From positions 1 to 9,227 of the forward strand of contig JAHEDF010000131.1 of NCBI GenBank assembly GCA_024641365.1: a DNA stretch of 9,227 nt, read 5' to 3'. Below, piece after piece: positions 6,584 through 9,227 of the stretch. Numbering within the stretch: position 1 is the stretch's first letter; every line of letters starts with the position of its first letter. This DNA is from Planctomycetota bacterium (lineage in GTDB: Bacteria; Planctomycetota; UBA11346). Made by a program: the position numbers and the translations under genes. The notes under the pieces were generated by a model that searched no databases, was not told where the DNA came from, and was given only the letters and a program-made list of their open reading frames with translations.

Positions 6584-7240
6584 AGTTGAATTATTATGAG
6601 TCGCTCCAATTTCAGCTGGCTCAGAAGACGGCGGCGGACCAATGGGCGCCGGCGTTAATAAAATTGTTCCATCAGGATTTATTATTTTTACGTGCGGCGG
6701 ATGTTCATTAATATCAATTTCAACACGTTGCCCAGGCTCGTTAACTGTAGTAAAAGTGGCGATTTCTTCCCAGCCTTCTATGCCGCCATAGGCTTGCACG
6801 GTTAAGGTAACTTTGCGTCCGGGTCGTACGTGCACATCAATAATATTGGTGCCGTAATTTAATTGGGTGCGCATGAGTCGTCCTTGGCTTGGACCATCCC
6901 CACCTAATAAATAAATAGCTGTTGGTGCTGGGCCTGTCCAGTACACGTCGCTATACCAAAAAGGATCATAACGATAGCGATATCCGGGCGGGCAATAGCC
7001 TGGGTGTCCATAACCGCCGTGCCAGCCACTATAAAAGCCACGGCTATAAACGACGGTCTCTCGCCCAATCGGACCGCGGTTACGCAAGTCACTTACGAAA
7101 TGTTTACTAATCGTCACCTCGATTTGCACTGGTACGCCATTCACATCACCAGCGAGTTGATAGCGGTAAGGACCGCCACAACCACCAAGGCCAATTAGCG
7201 CTACAAGCGTCAATCCCGCAGTCATGATTGGTTTCAGCAT
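6548..7240 (-). CDS. Predicted lipoprotein of unknown function
   Basis: A 230-residue protein with a short lipoprotein signal peptide: positively charged start, hydrophobic core at residues 8-18, and lipobox LGGC with Cys21 as lipidation site. Residue +2 is Gly rather than Asp, which in Gram-negatives favours outer-membrane sorting. The mature part has a VNGVPVQIEVTIS segment (33-45), a Tyr/Gly/Pro/Trp-rich stretch (about 69-101), a beta-rich segment (about 130-190), and a Pro/Ser/Asn-rich acidic tail (200-230) that is probably disordered. I recognise no named family. ATG at 7240 is supported by AGGG 7 nt upstream. A possible -10 (TATACA, minus strand, 7267-7262) lies upstream without a good -35. 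It is followed by a 169-bp gap before the P450 operon, so a role in that pathway is not shown. Confidence 0.75.
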   Translation of the reverse strand: MLKPIMTAGLTLVALIGLGGCGGPYRYQLAGDVNGVPVQIEVTISKHFVSDLRNRGPIGRETVVYSRGFYSGWHGGYGHPGYCPPGYRYRYDPFWYSDVYWTGPAPTAIYLLGGDGPSQGRLMRTQLNYGTNIIDVHVRPGRKVTLTVQAYGGIEGWEEIATFTTVNEPGQRVEIDINEHPPHVKIINPDGTILLTPAPIGPPPSSEPAEIGATHNNSTSSNVPEADTDQ

Positions 7241-7321
7241 ATGTGCACCCTAAAGCCAAGGTGTATACGAACAATTAGGCAAAACGCTGAAGTTACGCAG
7301 AGATATTGCAGTTTTTGACCC

Positions 7322-7404
7322 TTATCGGCAGCCGTCGGCTGTCTTCTCCACCCCTCCAAGTGCGGTACGAAATGTCATGGACGCTGGCCGTAAACAGCCG
7401 ATAA
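7322..7404. repeat. Repeated TCGGC half-sites in the divergent intergenic region
   Basis: Within the 230-bp gap between the divergent lipoprotein and TPR genes, TCGGCAG (from 7325) and TCGGCTG (from 7335) occur as direct copies exactly 10 bp apart, and an inverted TCGGCTGT lies at 7401-7394. CAGCCG-T-CGGCTG at 7329-7341 is also a perfect palindrome, and TTATCGGC at 7322-7329 is inverted at 7397-7404. This could be an operator for a dimeric regulator, or a chance GC-rich cluster in otherwise AT-rich DNA. No strong sigma-70 promoter was found beside it. Confidence 0.35.
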
Positions 7405-7455
7405 AACAAACAACCATCTTCATTCACCTCTTCGTAACAAACATGACACCGTCAT

Positions 7456-7463
7456 GGATGGGA
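7456..7463 (+). promoter_or_regulatory. Ribosome-binding site of the TPR gene
   Basis: GGATGGGA lies 7 nt upstream of the ATG at 7471 and fixes that start. Two nearby ATGs at 7454 and 7458 are out of frame with the gene. Confidence 0.55.
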
Positions 7464-7470
7464 CACCGTT

Positions 7471-9123
7471 ATGCCAGATGCTGCAGATAATAAACAACTC
7501 GAAGCGCTCGCCGACCAAGCCCGTGATGAACGGCGCCTTGGTTTGCTAATTCTTGAAAACAAAACTGGCGCCGCTCTGGCAGCTGGCGTCCCTCATTTTC
7601 GTACCTGTGCTGAACTGTGGGAAAAAGCTGGTTGGCCAACGCGCCGAGCTGAAGTTTTAGTCGACCTTGGAAAATTACATGCAAAAGCCGGGCATCATGC
7701 CGATGCGGCAAAAGTCTTAGAAGAAGCATTAAAAGGTTTAGAATTAGCAAATGAAGAACGTCTTGCGCTCGATGCGGCAACGCGTGCAGGGCAATGCCAT
7801 TTAGTATTAAAAAATTATGACGCTGGCATTCGCCATTTAGAGCGCTCATTAAAAATTGCCGACGATTTAAATGACCATGTGCAAATTGGCATTTGCTTAC
7901 TCGACTTAAGCAATGGACTTGTTGCGCGAAAAGGAAAAGCAGACCCAGCGCGCGCCATTTCGCAATGTGAACGTGCTTTGAAAATATTTGTCAGTTTTCG
8001 TAAAGGCCCATTACGCGCACAGACTCATGAATGCATGGCTGCTGCTTATGCAATTTTAGGTGACTTTGAAAAGTCGGCTGAGCAATTTGAGGCCAGTGTT
8101 ACTATATCGAGTGAATTGGCCCGTTCTTATGACGCTACTGAAACCATCTCGCGTTGGGCAGAAATGGAGCGACGTCGTAAAAATTTCGATAAAGCAATCG
8201 AACTCCATAATCGTTGCATTACTACCCATAAACAAACCGGCAATAAAGCATTATTAGCGCAGTCGCTGCGACGCTTAGGGTTAGTGCACGTCAAACGCGA
8301 AGCATACCCCGAAGCCACTGCCTGTTATCAAGAAAGTCTAGATCTTTGTGAAGTCATTAAAGACGATGACGGTATTAGCCGCAGTTTATTTTTACTTGGA
8401 GCAGCCGAAGCAAATGCACAACATGGTGATATTGCCATGGTTTATTTAGATCGCAGTTTATCAGCTGCTAAGGCCAGCAATAATTTACATCATCAAGAAC
8501 AAGCTTTATCAGCAATTGCCAGCTTACAACGCCAGCTAGATCAAAATGATAAAGCCCTTGCAACCATGCAACAATGGGTGCAAATCTTGGCGCAATTAGG
8601 CGAACGTAGTGATCAATTACGTGTGCTTGGAAATATTGCGGAATTACAACAAGAGATGGGAGCCTATGCCGAGGCCGAGGCCCATCTCGCGCGCTTAGTG
8701 CAAGTTTGCTCACATACCGAAGATCAGCCACAACGCTATCGCGCCTTACATGGATTAGGAACGGTCATGGCGCGGCGCGGCGCACACCAAGAAGCATTTA
8801 ATCATTTTCGCGAAGCATTACCTGGATTTGCGGAACAACCAGCAGTGCGAGCACGTATTTTACATCAAATGGGTATTTCAGCATTAAATTTAGTTGAATC
8901 CGATTCCGCGCTGGAATATCTCCAAGAAAGTCTCGCCATTTACACTGAATTAAAGGATGACAAAGCGCGCGCACGTTTATTAGTCGACGTCGGCAATGCA
9001 CAGGTTGCACTTGGTAACAAAGATGATGCAAAAGATCTTTTTGAAGAAGCCGCTGATATGTGTGAAAATCAAGGCGACCTCCGAGCTACGACCATTATTC
9101 GCAAGGCAACCAAAGGGTTATAA
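7471..9123 (+). CDS. Tetratricopeptide-repeat protein, about twelve repeats
   Basis: A 550-residue protein made almost wholly of helical repeats spaced about 40 residues apart. Examples are units near 60-93, 101-134, 184-217, 224-257, 263-296, 302-336, 343-376, 383-416, 422-455, 460-493 and 499-533. They show the TPR pattern of small residues (A/G) at packing positions, with phrases such as LVDLGKLHAKAGHHADAAKV and LRRLGLVHVKREAYPEATAC. The 40-residue spacing is longer than classic 34-residue TPRs and resembles the TPR_12/LGN-like type used for protein binding. No signal peptide, transmembrane segment or catalytic domain is seen, so it is probably a cytoplasmic scaffold or sensor. It is a single gene on the plus strand, divergent from the lipoprotein. 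Partner unknown. Confidence 0.85.
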   Translation: MPDAADNKQLEALADQARDERRLGLLILENKTGAALAAGVPHFRTCAELWEKAGWPTRRAEVLVDLGKLHAKAGHHADAAKVLEEALKGLELANEERLALDAATRAGQCHLVLKNYDAGIRHLERSLKIADDLNDHVQIGICLLDLSNGLVARKGKADPARAISQCERALKIFVSFRKGPLRAQTHECMAAAYAILGDFEKSAEQFEASVTISSELARSYDATETISRWAEMERRRKNFDKAIELHNRCITTHKQTGNKALLAQSLRRLGLVHVKREAYPEATACYQESLDLCEVIKDDDGISRSLFLLGAAEANAQHGDIAMVYLDRSLSAAKASNNLHHQEQALSAIASLQRQLDQNDKALATMQQWVQILAQLGERSDQLRVLGNIAELQQEMGAYAEAEAHLARLVQVCSHTEDQPQRYRALHGLGTVMARRGAHQEAFNHFREALPGFAEQPAVRARILHQMGISALNLVESDSALEYLQESLAIYTELKDDKARARLLVDVGNAQVALGNKDDAKDLFEEAADMCENQGDLRATTIIRKATKGL

Positions 9124-9175
9124 ATTTACCTAAACGCTCGCATTGCTGAGCTAATTTGGTGTTTACGGCGACATT

Positions 9176-9201
9176 CCTTGCATGCAAAAATGCGTGCAAG
9201 G
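9176..9201. other. Strong hairpin downstream of the TPR gene
   Basis: CCTTGCATGC at 9176-9185 pairs with GCGTGCAAGG at 9192-9201 (ten pairs, one of them T-G) around a 6-nt AAAAAT loop, 52 bp after the TPR stop. No T-tract follows on either strand, so it is not a classical intrinsic terminator. It may slow or protect the 3' end of the TPR mRNA, or belong to a following gene's leader. The rest of 9124-9227 shows no gene I can support. Confidence 0.45.
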
Positions 9202-9227
9202 ACATGCCACAGCGAATATCGCACTTG

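Noticed and set aside
7315..7320. TTGACC resembling a -35 box for the TPR gene
   Set aside because: No acceptable -10 hexamer lies 16-18 bp downstream (the sequence there is GC-rich), so no promoter is called.
7469..7849. Minus-strand frame of 126 codons opposite the TPR gene start
   Set aside because: Its Leu/His-rich translation is the typical antisense image of helical repeats, and the plus-strand TPR reading explains the sequence.
1..9227. CRISPR array, tRNA/rRNA, insertion sequence, toxin-antitoxin or phage genes
   Set aside because: No regularly spaced repeats, tRNA-like folds, transposase motifs or terminal inverted repeats were seen on reading both strands.

Overview
The window looks like a bacterial chromosome of moderate-to-low GC content with densely packed genes, Shine-Dalgarno sites and an outer-membrane-type lipoprotein. 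That fits a Gram-negative bacterium, plausibly a gammaproteobacterium, but this placement is inference: there is no rRNA, tRNA or taxonomic marker here.

Positions 1-6378 hold the main object, a six-gene operon on the minus strand read from right to left. In order it encodes a soluble cytochrome P450, a two-part GNAT-fold acyltransferase, an OleC-like AMP-forming acyl-acid ligase, a class I HMG-CoA reductase homologue, a UbiA-family prenyltransferase, and the N-terminus of a PEP synthase/pyruvate phosphate dikinase-type ATP-grasp protein that runs off the left edge. Every junction is either overlapping (4, 4 and 11 bp) or separated by only 4 bp, so the genes are almost certainly co-transcribed and translationally coupled. 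A near-consensus -10 box lies just before the P450 gene.

The gene set reads as a small specialised pathway. It has acid activation (ligase), reduction of a CoA thioester to an alcohol or mevalonate supply (HMGR homologue), prenyl transfer in the membrane (UbiA), phosphotransfer (PPDK_N protein), oxidation (P450) and acyl transfer (GNAT). No polyketide synthase, thiolase, terpene cyclase or other mevalonate-pathway gene is visible. I do not recognise the combination as a described pathway. A prenylated or isoprenoid-derived lipid or small molecule is the best guess.

Positions 6548-7240 encode a predicted lipoprotein on the minus strand, separated from the operon by 169 bp. That gap contains the operon promoter candidate and one weak short ORF on the plus strand. 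Positions 7241-7470 form a divergent intergenic region with repeated TCGGC-containing half-sites. Positions 7471-9123 encode a 550-residue tetratricopeptide-repeat protein on the plus strand. The last 104 bp are non-coding as far as I can see and contain one strong hairpin without a T-tract.
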